The notes below the pieces were generated by a model. It ran no database searches. It had not been told where the DNA came from and was given only the letters and a program-made list of their open reading frames with translations. Position numbers and translations under genes: made by a program. Below, one piece after another: positions 34,512 to 43,968 of a DNA stretch of 64,000 nt. The stretch's first letter is position 1, and each line of letters starts with the position of its first letter. The stretch is from contig DQCR01000056.1 in the NCBI GenBank assembly GCA_003533785.1, positions 9,984-73,983 of the forward strand. The letters run 5' to 3'. The stretch comes from Flavobacteriaceae bacterium (lineage in GTDB: Bacteria; Bacteroidota; Bacteroidia; Flavobacteriales; Flavobacteriaceae).

Positions 34512-35073
34512 ATGAACTAAAAATTTGTTCAATCACTTTTGGGTAATGCTCGTATTCCAGTTCATGGACTTTTAGAGCGATGCGTTCGGGTACTTCTTGA
34601 TGATCAAGAGCTACTTTGGCTTGAAAAATGACCGCTCCTTCGTCGTAGTGTTTGTCAACATAGTGTATTGTGATTCCAGTCTCTTTGTCTCCTTCAGCAT
34701 ATACTGCCTCGTGAACCCGACTTCCATACATTCCCTTGCCGCCATACTTGGGCAGTAGGGCAGGATGAATATTAAGTATCTGACGGGGAAAAGCTGTCAC
34801 CAATGAAGGCGGTATGAGGAGAAGAAATCCAGCAAGAACAATTCCATCAATCGCCCGCGATTGGAGTTTTTCCAGTAACACTCCTTCCTGCATTTCCCTT
34901 TTAGTGAAAAGCAATACAGGACAATCATAATTTGCCATCCTCTGGATTACCCCAGCACTGGGGTTATTGGTCCAAATACTATCGATATGCAAGCTGTGGT
35001 GGTCAGAAAAATACCGAGTTATGTTTTCAGCATTGGTTCCACTTCCAGAAGCAAAAACAGCTATTTTTTTCAA
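34504..35073 (-). CDS. purN: Phosphoribosylglycinamide formyltransferase
   Basis: 189 aa; transfers formyl from 10-formyl-THF to GAR in purine synthesis. The N-terminus KIAVFASGSGTNAENI carries the phosphate-binding motif. NIHPALLPKYGGKGMYG contains the catalytic His region, and GITIHYVDKHYDEGAVIFQ follows with the conserved Asp. The start is TTG (35071-35073): the codon directly upstream is a TAA stop, so no ATG is possible. Heads the purN-rnhA-PfkB-purF group, divergent from acpP. Confidence 0.93.
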   Translation of the reverse strand: MKKIAVFASGSGTNAENITRYFSDHHSLHIDSIWTNNPSAGVIQRMANYDCPVLLFTKREMQEGVLLEKLQSRAIDGIVLAGFLLLIPPSLVTAFPRQILNIHPALLPKYGGKGMYGSRVHEAVYAEGDKETGITIHYVDKHYDEGAVIFQAKVALDHQEVPERIALKVHELEYEHYPKVIEQIFSSYV

Positions 35074-35124
35074 TTAAAATTGTCATTGCGCTCAGTGCTC
35101 ATAGGCATTCACGAATTAATAACA

Positions 35125-35153
35125 CAAAGAAAAGTTATATTTTAAAGTGCAAA
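35125..35153 (-). promoter_or_regulatory. Candidate promoter of the purN group
   Basis: Minus strand: TTTG (35153-35150), 17 bases, then TTTCTTTG (35132-35125), one mismatch from TAnnTTTG. It overlaps nothing coding and is back to back with the acpP promoter. Confidence 0.4.
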
Positions 35154-35155
35154 TG

Positions 35156-35184
35156 TTGTTTTCCTTTAAAGTTTTATATTTTTG
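35156..35184 (+). promoter_or_regulatory. Promoter of acpP-fabF-rnc
   Basis: TTG (35156-35158), an 18-base spacer, then TATTTTTG (35177-35184): a full Bacteroidota-type promoter, 24 bases before the acpP ATG. Confidence 0.75.
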
Positions 35185-35208
35185 TCCACAACAATTAAAC
35201 TTTAAATC

Positions 35209-35442
35209 ATGTCAGATATTTCTTCTCGCGTTAAGGCAATCATTGTAGATAAGCTAGGCGTTGACGAAAATGAAGTTGTTTCAGAAGCAAATTTCACAAA
35301 CGATTTAGGAGCTGATTCACTTGATACAGTGGAACTCATAATGGAATTTGAGAAAGAATTTGATATTCAAATTCCTGACGACCAAGCCGAAAATATTGCT
35401 ACGGTTGGTCAAGCAATCCAATTTATTGAACAAGCACAGTAA
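35209..35442 (+). CDS. acpP: Acyl carrier protein
   Basis: 77 aa acidic protein that carries growing acyl chains in type II fatty-acid synthesis. The phosphopantetheine attachment serine is in [12 protein letters not shown]. It is preceded by the best promoter of this region and followed 12 bases later by fabF, the classic order in Bacteroidota. Confidence 0.97.
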   Translation: MSDISSRVKAIIVDKLGVDENEVVSEANFTNDLGADSLDTVELIMEFEKEFDIQIPDDQAENIATVGQAIQFIEQAQ

Positions 35443-35454
35443 ACAACAGGTGCT

Positions 35455-36705
35455 ATGATACCAAGACGCGTCGTTGTTACCGGATTGGGAGCACTAACCC
35501 CTATTGGCAATACCCTTCCAGCATACTGGGAGGGACTGTTGTCTGGAACCAGTGGTGCCGCTCCCATCACCTATTTTGATGCTAGCCTTTTCAAAACCCA
35601 ATTCGCTTGCGAACTCAAGGGCTACGATTCCTTAGATCACTTTGATCGAAAAGAGGCTCGAAAAATAGACCGCTTTGCTCAGTATGCTATGGTGGCTTCA
35701 GACGAAGCCATTAAAGACTCTGGTTTGAATCTGGAAAAGATTGACAAAGATCGTGTTGGAGTTATTTGGGGAGCGGGGATTGGAGGTCTTGAAACCTTCC
35801 AAAACGAAGTGCTTAATTTTGCTGCTGGAAATGGATCCCCACGATTCAATCCTTTTTTTATTCCAAAAATGATTGCAGATATCGCCCCAGGCTTAATTTC
35901 GATTAAATATGGGTTTGCTGGCCCCAATTTTGCAACGGTTTCTGCCTGTGCTTCATCGGCCAATGCCTTAATAGACGCACTTAATTATATCCGTTTGGGC
36001 TATGCTGATATCATGGTCAGTGGAGGATCGGAAGCTTGTGTGACCATTGCTGGAGTGGGTGGCTTTAACGCCATGCACGCCCTATCTACTAGAAACGATG
36101 ATCCCCAAACCGCCTCACGCCCTTTTGACAAAGAGCGAGACGGTTTTGTTCTTGGGGAAGGTGCTGGATCTTTGATCTTGGAAGAATATGAACACGCTGT
36201 AGCCCGAGGGGCCACCATCTATGCTGAATTGGCTGGAGGAGGTCTTTCCGCAGACGCCCACCACATGACAGCCCCACACCCCGAAGGTTTTGGTGCCATC
36301 AAAGTAATGAAAAACTGCCTCAAAGATGCACAGCTCGAAGCAACCGATGTGGATGCAATTAATATGCATGGCACTTCCACTCCACTTGGGGATGTCGCTG
36401 AATCCAAAGCCCTAAAAGAGGTTTTTGGTGAGCATCTATATGAGATGAATATCAACTCAACGAAATCAATGACAGGACATTTGTTGGGTGCCGCTGGAGC
36501 TATCGAAGCGATTGCTTCTATTCTGGCCATCAAACACCAAATTGTGCCTCCTACCATTAACCATCAGACTCCTGATGAAAATATAGATCCAAAAATCAAC
36601 TTTACCTTCGGAAAACCTCAAAAGAGAGAGGTCACAGTTGCACTATCCAACACCTTTGGTTTTGGTGGTCATAATGCCTGTGTCGCTTTTAAGAAAATTT
36701 TCTAA
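35455..36705 (+). CDS. fabF: 3-oxoacyl-ACP synthase II
   Basis: 416 aa condensing enzyme that elongates acyl-ACP with malonyl-ACP. The active-site Cys is in VSACASSANAL, the two His are in HGTSTPLGD and GHLLGAAGAIEA, and the conserved Gly-rich end is NTFGFGGHNACV. Length and N-terminus (MIPRRVVVTGLGALTPIG) match the family. Second gene of acpP-fabF-rnc. Confidence 0.96.
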   Translation: MIPRRVVVTGLGALTPIGNTLPAYWEGLLSGTSGAAPITYFDASLFKTQFACELKGYDSLDHFDRKEARKIDRFAQYAMVASDEAIKDSGLNLEKIDKDRVGVIWGAGIGGLETFQNEVLNFAAGNGSPRFNPFFIPKMIADIAPGLISIKYGFAGPNFATVSACASSANALIDALNYIRLGYADIMVSGGSEACVTIAGVGGFNAMHALSTRNDDPQTASRPFDKERDGFVLGEGAGSLILEEYEHAVARGATIYAELAGGGLSADAHHMTAPHPEGFGAIKVMKNCLKDAQLEATDVDAINMHGTSTPLGDVAESKALKEVFGEHLYEMNINSTKSMTGHLLGAAGAIEAIASILAIKHQIVPPTINHQTPDENIDPKINFTFGKPQKREVTVALSNTFGFGGHNACVAFKKIF

Positions 36706-36713
36706 ATTTAGGA

Positions 36714-37436
36714 GTGAATCTATTCAAAACCATTTTACGACCCCGTTTGAAACCAAACGGGGTTTTTCATTCCCATTTAAAAAAAGTTCTTGGTTTCACC
36801 CCCAAAGACTGGTCAATCTATGCGGAAGCCTTCACCCACCGTTCAATGAATCTTCGTAATGAGGCTGGAATGTCAGTTAATTACGAACGTTTAGAGTTTC
36901 TTGGGGATGCAATGCTTGGCACCATCATATCTGCTTTTCTCTATCGGCATTATACCGACGCTAAAGAAGGAGACTTGACCAATTTACGGGCTAAAATTGT
37001 AAGTCGGGAAAATTTAAATACCGTAGGAACCCAAATGAAACTTTTGGATCTGGTTGAAAGTACCCATCCTAAAGATAGTTTTGGGATTGACATTAATGGC
37101 AACTTACTCGAAGCGTTAGTGGGGGCTATTTTTCTTGAAAGAGGGTATGAAAGCTGTAAAAAATTCGTGTTGAAAAAGATTGTAGATAAGCATGTGAACT
37201 TAGAGACATTAGATGCACGGATTCTTAGCTACAAAAGCACATTAATTGAATGGGCACAAAAAAATAAAGTACGTCTCAAATTCTATACCCAGAAAGATGA
37301 GGGCTTGGATCCAAATATAAATTACGCAACAATCATCAAAATTGATGATCGCCAATTGGTTAAAGCTCGAGGAATTTCGAAGAAGAAATCAGAAGAAAAA
37401 GCCGCTAAAAGAGCCTATTACAAATTAAAATTGTAA
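36714..37436 (+). CDS. rnc: Ribonuclease III
   Basis: 240 aa double-stranded-RNA endonuclease. The signature NYERLEFLGDAML holds catalytic Glu/Asp, and the second acidic site is in NLLEALVGAIFLERG. A dsRNA-binding domain fills the last ~70 residues (ARGISKKKSEEKAAKRAY). The start is GTG at 36714, 8 bases after the fabF stop, giving (M)NLFKTILRPRL; no ATG fits without losing conserved helices. Third gene of the acpP operon. Confidence 0.94.
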   Translation: MNLFKTILRPRLKPNGVFHSHLKKVLGFTPKDWSIYAEAFTHRSMNLRNEAGMSVNYERLEFLGDAMLGTIISAFLYRHYTDAKEGDLTNLRAKIVSRENLNTVGTQMKLLDLVESTHPKDSFGIDINGNLLEALVGAIFLERGYESCKKFVLKKIVDKHVNLETLDARILSYKSTLIEWAQKNKVRLKFYTQKDEGLDPNINYATIIKIDDRQLVKARGISKKKSEEKAAKRAYYKLKL

Positions 37437-37439
37437 GGT

Positions 37440-37904
37440 ATGGGAAAACACTACATGTTGGAGGAAGTTACCGCAGATCAGTATGATTTGTGGGCAATTC
37501 ACAGCAGTCTTCTTCCCTACCAAGTGGCTTTTACGCTAAATAAATATTGCCATACTCGTTTCCAACGGCATAGAGAATCTGTATTCCATTCAACACTCGA
37601 TATTACTTTTGAACGATTCCAATGGGAAGTACCGAGCAGGGGAGTTCATTTGGAATTGGTTTCCAACCGGTTTTTATATGAAGTAGAAAAAAATGAGACC
37701 AACTATTCGTTGTTTAATCTACCCCAAACAAAAGAGGTATCTTTAATCCCGAAACTAAATCGGGTGGACTATTTTATTTTACAATACCATCAAGCTTCCT
37801 TACCCAGCTTTAGGACAACCTTGCAGGGGAGTACGCTCTTTGAAATGGTTTATCTTATTGACCCCTCCCAACAACCCAATGAATTGAATTTAATATTTGA
37901 CTAA
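37440..37904 (+). CDS. IPExxxVDY family protein
   Basis: 154 aa. Recognised from position (between rnc and pyk) and from the family's naming motif, which here reads IPKLNRVDY, with Lys in place of Glu. It is an alpha/beta protein without signal peptide or membrane span. No biochemical role is known to me. It starts 3 bases after rnc, and its stop overlaps the pyk ATG by one base, so it belongs to the same transcript. Confidence 0.82.
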   Translation: MGKHYMLEEVTADQYDLWAIHSSLLPYQVAFTLNKYCHTRFQRHRESVFHSTLDITFERFQWEVPSRGVHLELVSNRFLYEVEKNETNYSLFNLPQTKEVSLIPKLNRVDYFILQYHQASLPSFRTTLQGSTLFEMVYLIDPSQQPNELNLIFD

Positions 37905-39322
37905 TGCAAAAAAAAACGAAGATCGTTGCCACACTTGGCCCTGCCTCCAGCAGTCCTGAAGTAATGGAAGAAATGATACTCAATGGGGTCGACGTCTTTC
38001 GAATCAACTTTTCTCATGCCGATTATGAAGGAGTTGAAAAACAGATAAAAACGATTCGAAACTTAAATACAAAACTCAATGCCAATGTCTCCATTTTAGC
38101 CGATCTCCAAGGACCCAAGCTCCGAGTGGGAATAATAGAAGAAGGTGTTGTTGTGGAAGAAGGTGATGAAGTTCGATTCATCACCGACGTTCCCTTTGTT
38201 GGGAATAGAGAAAAAGCTTATATGACTTATAAGAATTTTCCCAATGATGTTAAGCAAGGAGAACGCATACTATTAGATGATGGGAAACTCATTTTTGAAG
38301 TAGTTCGCACTGAAGCTAAAGAAGTCGTTGCCAAAGTAATCCAAGGAGGACCATTTAAATCCAAGAAAGGAGTGAACCTTCCCAATACCAAAATATCACT
38401 TCCTGCCCTTACTGAAAAGGACATCCAGGATGCTAAATTTGCAATAAACCAAGAAGTGGATTGGATTGCATTATCGTTTGTTAGAAACGGCCAAGATCTA
38501 ATGGATCTAAAAATGCTTATCGAGAAAGAAACCAAACATAAAATCCCGATAATCTCCAAAATCGAAAAACCCGAAGCCATTGAAAATATTGATAAAATCA
38601 TTGCCTACAGTGATGGATTGATGGTAGCCAGAGGAGACTTGGGCGTTGAAATTCCTGCAGCTGAAGTCCCATTGATTCAAAAACAACTGGTCTTGGCTGC
38701 TAAACAAGCTAGGATCCCCATTATCATTGCCACACAGATGATGGAAACAATGATTGACAGTCGAACGGCAACACGAGCAGAAGTCAATGATGTCGCCAAC
38801 TCTGTCATGGATGGTGCAGATGCTGTAATGCTTTCTGGAGAGACATCAGTTGGAAAATATCCCGTTCAAGTTATCGAGACCATGTCGGCGATTTTGAAAA
38901 GTGTAGAGAATTCGGATTTGATCCAAGTTCCTCATCTCCCACCCACGATTCGAACCAGGCGCTATATTACTAAATCTGTGTGTTATCACGCAGCCCATAT
39001 GGCCAACGAAATCGAAGCCAAAGCGATCTGTACACTGACCAATAGCGGATACACCGCTTTTCAAATTTCTGCTTGGCGCCCTCAATCTCATGTATTAGTT
39101 TTCACCTCCAACAAGCGAATACTGACCCAACTCAATTTGCTTTGGGGAGTCAAAGCCTTCTACTACGATGCCTTTGAAAGTACCGATAATACAGTGCAGC
39201 AAGTCAACTCCATTGCCCTAGAAAAAGGGTATGTACAAAAAGGAGACATGCTGATCAATTTAGCAGCCATGCCGATCAAGGAAAAAGGAATGGTCAATAC
39301 ACTTCGTGTATCCACCGTTTAG
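37904..39322 (+). CDS. pyk: Pyruvate kinase
   Basis: 472 aa glycolytic enzyme making pyruvate and ATP from PEP and ADP. It opens KKTKIVATLGPASSSPE, with the substrate-binding FRINFSHADY following. The catalytic/metal region is ISKIEKPEAI and the signature is MVARGDLGVEIP. The C-terminal allosteric domain is present. The stop shares TTAG (39319-39322) with the stop of the convergent dinB gene. Confidence 0.97.
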   Translation: MQKKTKIVATLGPASSSPEVMEEMILNGVDVFRINFSHADYEGVEKQIKTIRNLNTKLNANVSILADLQGPKLRVGIIEEGVVVEEGDEVRFITDVPFVGNREKAYMTYKNFPNDVKQGERILLDDGKLIFEVVRTEAKEVVAKVIQGGPFKSKKGVNLPNTKISLPALTEKDIQDAKFAINQEVDWIALSFVRNGQDLMDLKMLIEKETKHKIPIISKIEKPEAIENIDKIIAYSDGLMVARGDLGVEIPAAEVPLIQKQLVLAAKQARIPIIIATQMMETMIDSRTATRAEVNDVANSVMDGADAVMLSGETSVGKYPVQVIETMSAILKSVENSDLIQVPHLPPTIRTRRYITKSVCYHAAHMANEIEAKAICTLTNSGYTAFQISAWRPQSHVLVFTSNKRILTQLNLLWGVKAFYYDAFESTDNTVQQVNSIALEKGYVQKGDMLINLAAMPIKEKGMVNTLRVSTV

Positions 39323-40428
39323 AAAGGGAATTGTAATTGTGCTTCCAAAGGAGGAGGAGATTCATTTTTCAGGGATCGAGATAAATCTCCTTTTAGGTTC
39401 GAGAGGGAAACACCAATCAATCGAACTGAGTCTTTTAATCTTTCTTGATACAATAATTCCTTACTGTATTCTAAAATTAAATCCTGATTGGAGATGAAGT
39501 GAGCCACAGTTTTACTTCGAGTTTGAACCGTAAAATCGCTGTATTTTATCTTAAGTGTAATTGTTTTGCCCGTTTCTTTGTGTCGGCGAATCCTACGATC
39601 CAAAGCTTCTGTGATTTGAACCAATTTTTCCTCCAAAAAAATTTCACTAGTTAAATTCTGTGAAAAGGTTCGCTCTGCCCCGATAGACTTAGGTTTTCGT
39701 TGGGGCTTCACTTCATTGTTGTGAATCCCACGAACTACTTGAAAAAAATGAAGCCCTGATTTTCCAAAATGTCCCGTTAAAAATTCTTGGTTCTTTTCTT
39801 TGAGGTCGGCTCCTGTAAAAATACCCAATTGATACATTCGTTGCTTTGTCTTTTCTCCGACTCCATAGAATTTTTTGATTTCTAAATCAGCTAAAAATTC
39901 AAGCACATTCTCGGGGGGGATCGTTTTCTGTCCATTGGGTTTGTTCCAGTCGCTTGCAATTTTGGCTACAAATTTATTGATTGAAATTCCTGCCGAGGCC
40001 GTTAAGCCGGTCTTTTGATATATCTGATCTCGAATTTGTTCAGCAATTAAGGTAGCTGAAGGGTTTTTAAATTTATTTGTCGTTACATCTAAATAAGCTT
40101 CATCCAACGATAGGGGTTCTACCAAATCGGTGTGACTGAAAAAGATTTTTCGAATCTGTTCGGATATTTCCTTGTAGCGTTCAAATCGAGGAGATACAAA
40201 AACCAAATCGGGACAACGTTGAAGGGCTATGCGACCACTCATTGCCGATCGTACACCAAACTTTCGAGCTTCATAACTGGCTGCAGCAACCACGCCTCGC
40301 TCTTTTCCCCCTCCAACAACAATGGGTAATCCTTTTAATTCTGGATTATCTTGCTGTTCTACTGCGGCATAGAACGCGTCCATATCAACATGAATAATTT
40401 TCCGATCGGAGATCTTTTTTGTAGACAT
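39319..40428 (-). CDS. dinB: DNA polymerase IV (Y-family translesion polymerase)
   Basis: 369 aa. The palm signature IIHVDMDAFYAAVEQ and catalytic SLDEAYLDVT are present. A little-finger domain follows (SIGAERTFSQNLTS). The C-terminus ends LEAQLQFPF, a likely beta-clamp-binding peptide of QLxLF type. Monocistronic; it starts 62 bases from the divergent CYTH gene. No LexA box is evident. Confidence 0.95.
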   Translation of the reverse strand: MSTKKISDRKIIHVDMDAFYAAVEQQDNPELKGLPIVVGGGKERGVVAAASYEARKFGVRSAMSGRIALQRCPDLVFVSPRFERYKEISEQIRKIFFSHTDLVEPLSLDEAYLDVTTNKFKNPSATLIAEQIRDQIYQKTGLTASAGISINKFVAKIASDWNKPNGQKTIPPENVLEFLADLEIKKFYGVGEKTKQRMYQLGIFTGADLKEKNQEFLTGHFGKSGLHFFQVVRGIHNNEVKPQRKPKSIGAERTFSQNLTSEIFLEEKLVQITEALDRRIRRHKETGKTITLKIKYSDFTVQTRSKTVAHFISNQDLILEYSKELLYQERLKDSVRLIGVSLSNLKGDLSRSLKNESPPPLEAQLQFPF

Positions 40429-40490
40429 TTTAAATGGATTGGGTCATTCAAAAGTAAGCAGCTATTTTTGAATGAAAATCATTCCCGTTT

Positions 40491-40934
40491 ATGGAAAGAG
40501 AAATTGAGCGAAAATTTTTGGTTAAGGACACCTCCTTTATAAGCTTGTCACGACAATCACTTTGCATTCAGCAAGCCTATTTGAGTAAGGATCCAGCCCG
40601 CACGGTACGAGTGCGAATATCCAATGATCAAGGATGGATTACAATCAAGGGGAAATCGGATAGCTCTGGTCTCTCGCGATTGGAATGGGAAAAAGAAATT
40701 CCTCTGGAAGAGGCGAAAGAATTATTGTTGCTGTGCTTGCCTGGGACTATCCTAAAAACACGCTATATGGTACCTTATGAAGCCTCTGAAGTTGTAGTGG
40801 ATGTCTTTGAAGAACCCAAAAAAATGATATTGGCCGAAGTAGAATTGCCTTCTCTCGATGCCCCGTTTACCCCACCCAACTGGTTGGGGGAAGAAGTAAC
40901 TGGAAATCCTGAGTACTATAATTCAAATTTATGA
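40491..40934 (+). CDS. CYTH-domain protein (triphosphate tunnel fold)
   Basis: 147 aa. The ExExK signature EIERKFLV is at residues 4-11, and acidic/basic strands lining the tunnel follow (RVRISNDQGWITIKG, RLEWEKEIP, VVVDVFEEPKKMILAEVEL). Bacterial members hydrolyse tripolyphosphate or thiamine triphosphate, or act as class IV cyclases; the substrate is not predictable here. Its 3' end overlaps the convergent ABM gene by 6 bases. Confidence 0.88.
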   Translation: MEREIERKFLVKDTSFISLSRQSLCIQQAYLSKDPARTVRVRISNDQGWITIKGKSDSSGLSRLEWEKEIPLEEAKELLLLCLPGTILKTRYMVPYEASEVVVDVFEEPKKMILAEVELPSLDAPFTPPNWLGEEVTGNPEYYNSNL

Positions 40935-41240
40935 AGTGTGATGATAGCTTCGCATCACTTCACAGACCTGAACGCTATAGTGATCATAGGCTTTTTCTCT
41001 ACCATAATGCTGAGCGACCAAATGCTCGCTGTTTTTTTTCCAGACAACAATCGCTTCTTTTGTTTCCCAGTAACTTATAGTCACTCCTGCCCCGTCTTCA
41101 TTCCGATAACTTTCCAATCCCAAATAACCTTTTTGGTCTTGCGCAAGTTTGCGAAGACTTTTTGACAATTGCTGATAGAATACATCATCTATTGCCTTCA
41201 TTTGATTACTGAAAATTACCGCATAACATCCTTTTTTCAT
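40929..41240 (-). CDS. ABM-type (antibiotic biosynthesis monooxygenase-like) dimeric alpha-beta barrel protein
   Basis: 103 aa, one ferredoxin-like barrel unit: CYAVIFSNQMK, GYLGLESYRNEDGAGVTISYWETKEA (given here in outline) and a final VMRSYHH. This fold includes heme-degrading and quinol-oxidising enzymes, but most members are uncharacterised. It is coupled to the upstream isoaspartyl peptidase gene by an ATGA overlap. Confidence 0.75.
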   Translation of the reverse strand: MKKGCYAVIFSNQMKAIDDVFYQQLSKSLRKLAQDQKGYLGLESYRNEDGAGVTISYWETKEAIVVWKKNSEHLVAQHYGREKAYDHYSVQVCEVMRSYHHTS

Positions 41241-42268
41241 TCGTCTTTATAGATTTTGATAGTTTGTTCTCCTTGGGCATTCATATGAGCGCGATACATT
41301 CCCTCTGTATTCATTTCCATGGCCACATTCCCATTGCGATCCAGACCTACTACTCCTCCATCGCCGCCAAGTTTGGCTACTTTTTCGTGAATGACAAGGC
41401 GAGCAGCTTCTTGGATACTAAGCCCTTTGTATTCAACTAAAGCAGCTATATCATGAGCAACTACCGAACGGATAAAATATTCTCCCCATCCCGTTGCTGA
41501 AATCCCACAACTTGCATTATTGGCATAAGTTCCTGCACCTATAATGGGGGCATCTCCAATCCGGTTCCATTTTTTATTGGTCATCCCTCCTGTGGAAGTT
41601 CCTGCTGCTAGATTCCCAGCTTGGTCAAGGGCTACACAACCAACCGTTCCAAATCGTTGTTGCTGATAGAAGGGGGATTTTTGTTGGATATTTGCTTGTG
41701 TGGAAGATTCTTCCTCTTGTACGCGCTGTAAGGACTGAACTCGTCGTTCGGTTACAAAATAATCAGGTGCTTCCATAGCCAGTCCCTGGGTTTCAGCAAA
41801 TCGATCAGCACCTGTGCTGGAAAGCATCACGTGTGGAGAATTATTCATCACTGCAATGGCCGCTGAAATGGGGTTTTTAATCAAACGTGCCCCAGCAATG
41901 GCACCAGCATCCAATCGGGCACCGTCCATAAATGAAGCATCTAATTCAATCTCCCCTTCTGCATTCAAAACGGCTCCTTTCCCTGCATTAAAGAGGGGTG
42001 AATTCTCCATGACATGAATTGTTTTTTCTACCGCCTCTGTACTGCTTCCTCCCGAAGCCAGAATAGCGTGCCCAGTAGTCACAGCTTCTTGAAGTAGTTG
42101 GCGGTAGGCGGCATCCATTTCTGGAGTCATATCGGATCGAAGGAGGGTCCCTGCTCCCCCATGAATCACAATCCCAAATTGGTTTTGCGAATCCCCTTCT
42201 ATTGGGGGCTGGGGCATTTGATTGCATGAGAAAATAAGTATTGTAAATGAAAGGATTAAAAAGCGCAT
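41237..42268 (-). CDS. Isoaspartyl peptidase / plant-type L-asparaginase, lipoprotein form
   Basis: 343 aa Ntn hydrolase that self-cleaves and removes N-terminal isoaspartyl residues or hydrolyses asparagine. The start IVIHGGAGTLL is characteristic. The autocleavage site is at GTVGCVALDQAGNLAAGTS (Thr nucleophile), with GGM and the substrate loop GAGTYANN following. The N-terminus is a lipoprotein signal peptide (FLILSFTILIFSCNQ), placing the enzyme outside the inner membrane. It heads a two-gene unit with the ABM protein. Confidence 0.92.
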   Translation of the reverse strand: MRFLILSFTILIFSCNQMPQPPIEGDSQNQFGIVIHGGAGTLLRSDMTPEMDAAYRQLLQEAVTTGHAILASGGSSTEAVEKTIHVMENSPLFNAGKGAVLNAEGEIELDASFMDGARLDAGAIAGARLIKNPISAAIAVMNNSPHVMLSSTGADRFAETQGLAMEAPDYFVTERRVQSLQRVQEEESSTQANIQQKSPFYQQQRFGTVGCVALDQAGNLAAGTSTGGMTNKKWNRIGDAPIIGAGTYANNASCGISATGWGEYFIRSVVAHDIAALVEYKGLSIQEAARLVIHEKVAKLGGDGGVVGLDRNGNVAMEMNTEGMYRAHMNAQGEQTIKIYKDE

Positions 42269-42340
42269 GGACTTTAATTTTTTGATTAGTCAAGATATAA
42301 AAATATCACTACTACAATTGTAATCAGCTCGTTAATTCTC

Positions 42341-42372
42341 TTGGAAAAGCCCTCCAAAATTATGTACCTTTC
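42341..42372 (+). promoter_or_regulatory. Candidate promoter of the ALDH7 gene
   Basis: TTG (42341-42343), 21 bases, then TACCTTTC (42365-42372), one mismatch from TAnnTTTG; 21 bases before the ATG. Confidence 0.4.
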
Positions 42373-42393
42373 CTTCACCAAATACATCATATC

Positions 42394-43932
42394 ATGAAGA
42401 TTAATATCCCAACCCTATTGCAAGAATTAGGTCTTTTTGCTGAGGAAAAAGGAGTATCAACGGGAGCCCATTGGACTGGTTCAGGAGCGCCTATTCACTC
42501 TTACTCACCTGTTGATGGAAAACCCATTGGTCTTGTCACCACTGCATCCTTAGATGAATTTGATCAAACGCTTAATTGTGCTATTGATGCTTTTGAAGAA
42601 TTTCGAAAAATGCCCGCACCCAACAGAGGAGAATTGGTTCGTCAATTTGGCAACAAACTTCGTGAGAAAAAAGAAGCATTGGGGGCTCTAGTATCCTATG
42701 AGATGGGTAAATCCTATCAAGAGGGATTGGGAGAGGTTCAAGAAATGATCGATATCTGCGACTTTGCAGTAGGGCTTTCCCGACAACTGCACGGATTTAC
42801 GATGCATTCGGAACGTCCTCAACATCGAATGTATGAGCAGTATCATCCTTTAGGTGTGGTTGGGATTATCTCTGCATTTAATTTTCCGGTAGCCGTTTGG
42901 AGTTGGAATGTTGCACTTGCCTGGGTTTGTGGCAATGTCTGTATTTGGAAACCTAGTGAAAAAACACCTTACTGCAGTTTGGCTTGTCAAAAAATCATCA
43001 GTGAAGTCCTACAGGAAAATCAAATTCCAAATGGGGTTTCCTGCTTGTTGAATGGAGGTGCCGATGTTGGTGGCTGGCTGGCTGAAGACCCCAGAATTGC
43101 ACTTCTCTCGGCAACGGGCTCCACTGCCATGGGCAAAAGTGTGGCCAAAACTGTAGGAGGACGGCTAGGGAAATACTTATTGGAACTGGGAGGTAATAAT
43201 GCAATAATTGTCACTCCAGAAGCCAATTTAGAGATGACACTCATGGGAGCTGTATTTGGAGCAATAGGTACTTGTGGGCAACGCTGCACATCCACCCGTC
43301 GGTTGATCGTACATGAAAGCGTTTATGATGCTGTTGTTCAAGCCCTCAAGAAAGCTTACGGGCAACTAAAAATAGGTAGTCCCCTTGATGAAAGCAATCA
43401 TATGGGGCCTTTAATAGATCCCCAAGCTGTAAGTCAGTATACCACTGCTTTGAAAGAAGTTAGTACTCAAGGTGGGAAATGGATTGTAGAAGGAGGCCCA
43501 ATTGAAGGTGAGGGGTTTGAAAGCGGTTGTTATGTCAAACCCGCCATTGCAAGCATTCCTGCAAACGCAACTATATTGCAAACAGAGACTTTCGCACCAT
43601 TACTCTACGTGATTTCCTACTCGGGTAGTGTTGAAAATGCCATTGCTATTCAAAATGATGTTCCTCAAGGACTTTCTTCCGCTATTATGACTCAAAATCT
43701 TGGGGAAGCTGAAACTTTCCTCTCCCACTGGGGAAGTGACTGTGGAATTGCAAATGTCAATATAGGTACTTCAGGCGCTGAAATCGGTGGTGCATTTGGA
43801 GGCGAAAAAGAAACTGGTGGGGGGCGTGAAAGTGGTTCCGATGCATGGAAAGCGTATATGCGACGCCAAACCAATACTATTAATTATTCCAAGAAACTTC
43901 CCTTAGCCCAAGGAATAAAATTTGAACTCTAA
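42394..43932 (+). CDS. Aldehyde dehydrogenase, ALDH7/antiquitin type (aminoadipate-semialdehyde dehydrogenase)
   Basis: 512 aa NAD-dependent enzyme. The catalytic Cys is in GTCGQRCTSTRR, the general-base Glu in LLELGGNNAIIV, and the cofactor-binding asparagine in ISAFNFPVAVW. The N-terminal region (NIPTLLQELGLF) and the overall match favour the ALDH7 group, which oxidises alpha-aminoadipate semialdehyde in lysine degradation. No other lysine-degradation gene is in the window, so substrate assignment rests on family alone. Confidence 0.87.
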   Translation: MKINIPTLLQELGLFAEEKGVSTGAHWTGSGAPIHSYSPVDGKPIGLVTTASLDEFDQTLNCAIDAFEEFRKMPAPNRGELVRQFGNKLREKKEALGALVSYEMGKSYQEGLGEVQEMIDICDFAVGLSRQLHGFTMHSERPQHRMYEQYHPLGVVGIISAFNFPVAVWSWNVALAWVCGNVCIWKPSEKTPYCSLACQKIISEVLQENQIPNGVSCLLNGGADVGGWLAEDPRIALLSATGSTAMGKSVAKTVGGRLGKYLLELGGNNAIIVTPEANLEMTLMGAVFGAIGTCGQRCTSTRRLIVHESVYDAVVQALKKAYGQLKIGSPLDESNHMGPLIDPQAVSQYTTALKEVSTQGGKWIVEGGPIEGEGFESGCYVKPAIASIPANATILQTETFAPLLYVISYSGSVENAIAIQNDVPQGLSSAIMTQNLGEAETFLSHWGSDCGIANVNIGTSGAEIGGAFGGEKETGGGRESGSDAWKAYMRRQTNTINYSKKLPLAQGIKFEL

Positions 43933-43950
43933 CGAAAAAAAATATCTTTG
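43921..43950 (+). promoter_or_regulatory. Consensus promoter before the four-helix membrane protein gene
   Basis: TTTG (43921-43924), 18 bases, then TATCTTTG (43943-43950): a perfect match. The -33 element overlaps the last codons of the ALDH gene. Confidence 0.75.
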
Positions 43951-43968
43951 TACTAAAGACCTTATCAT

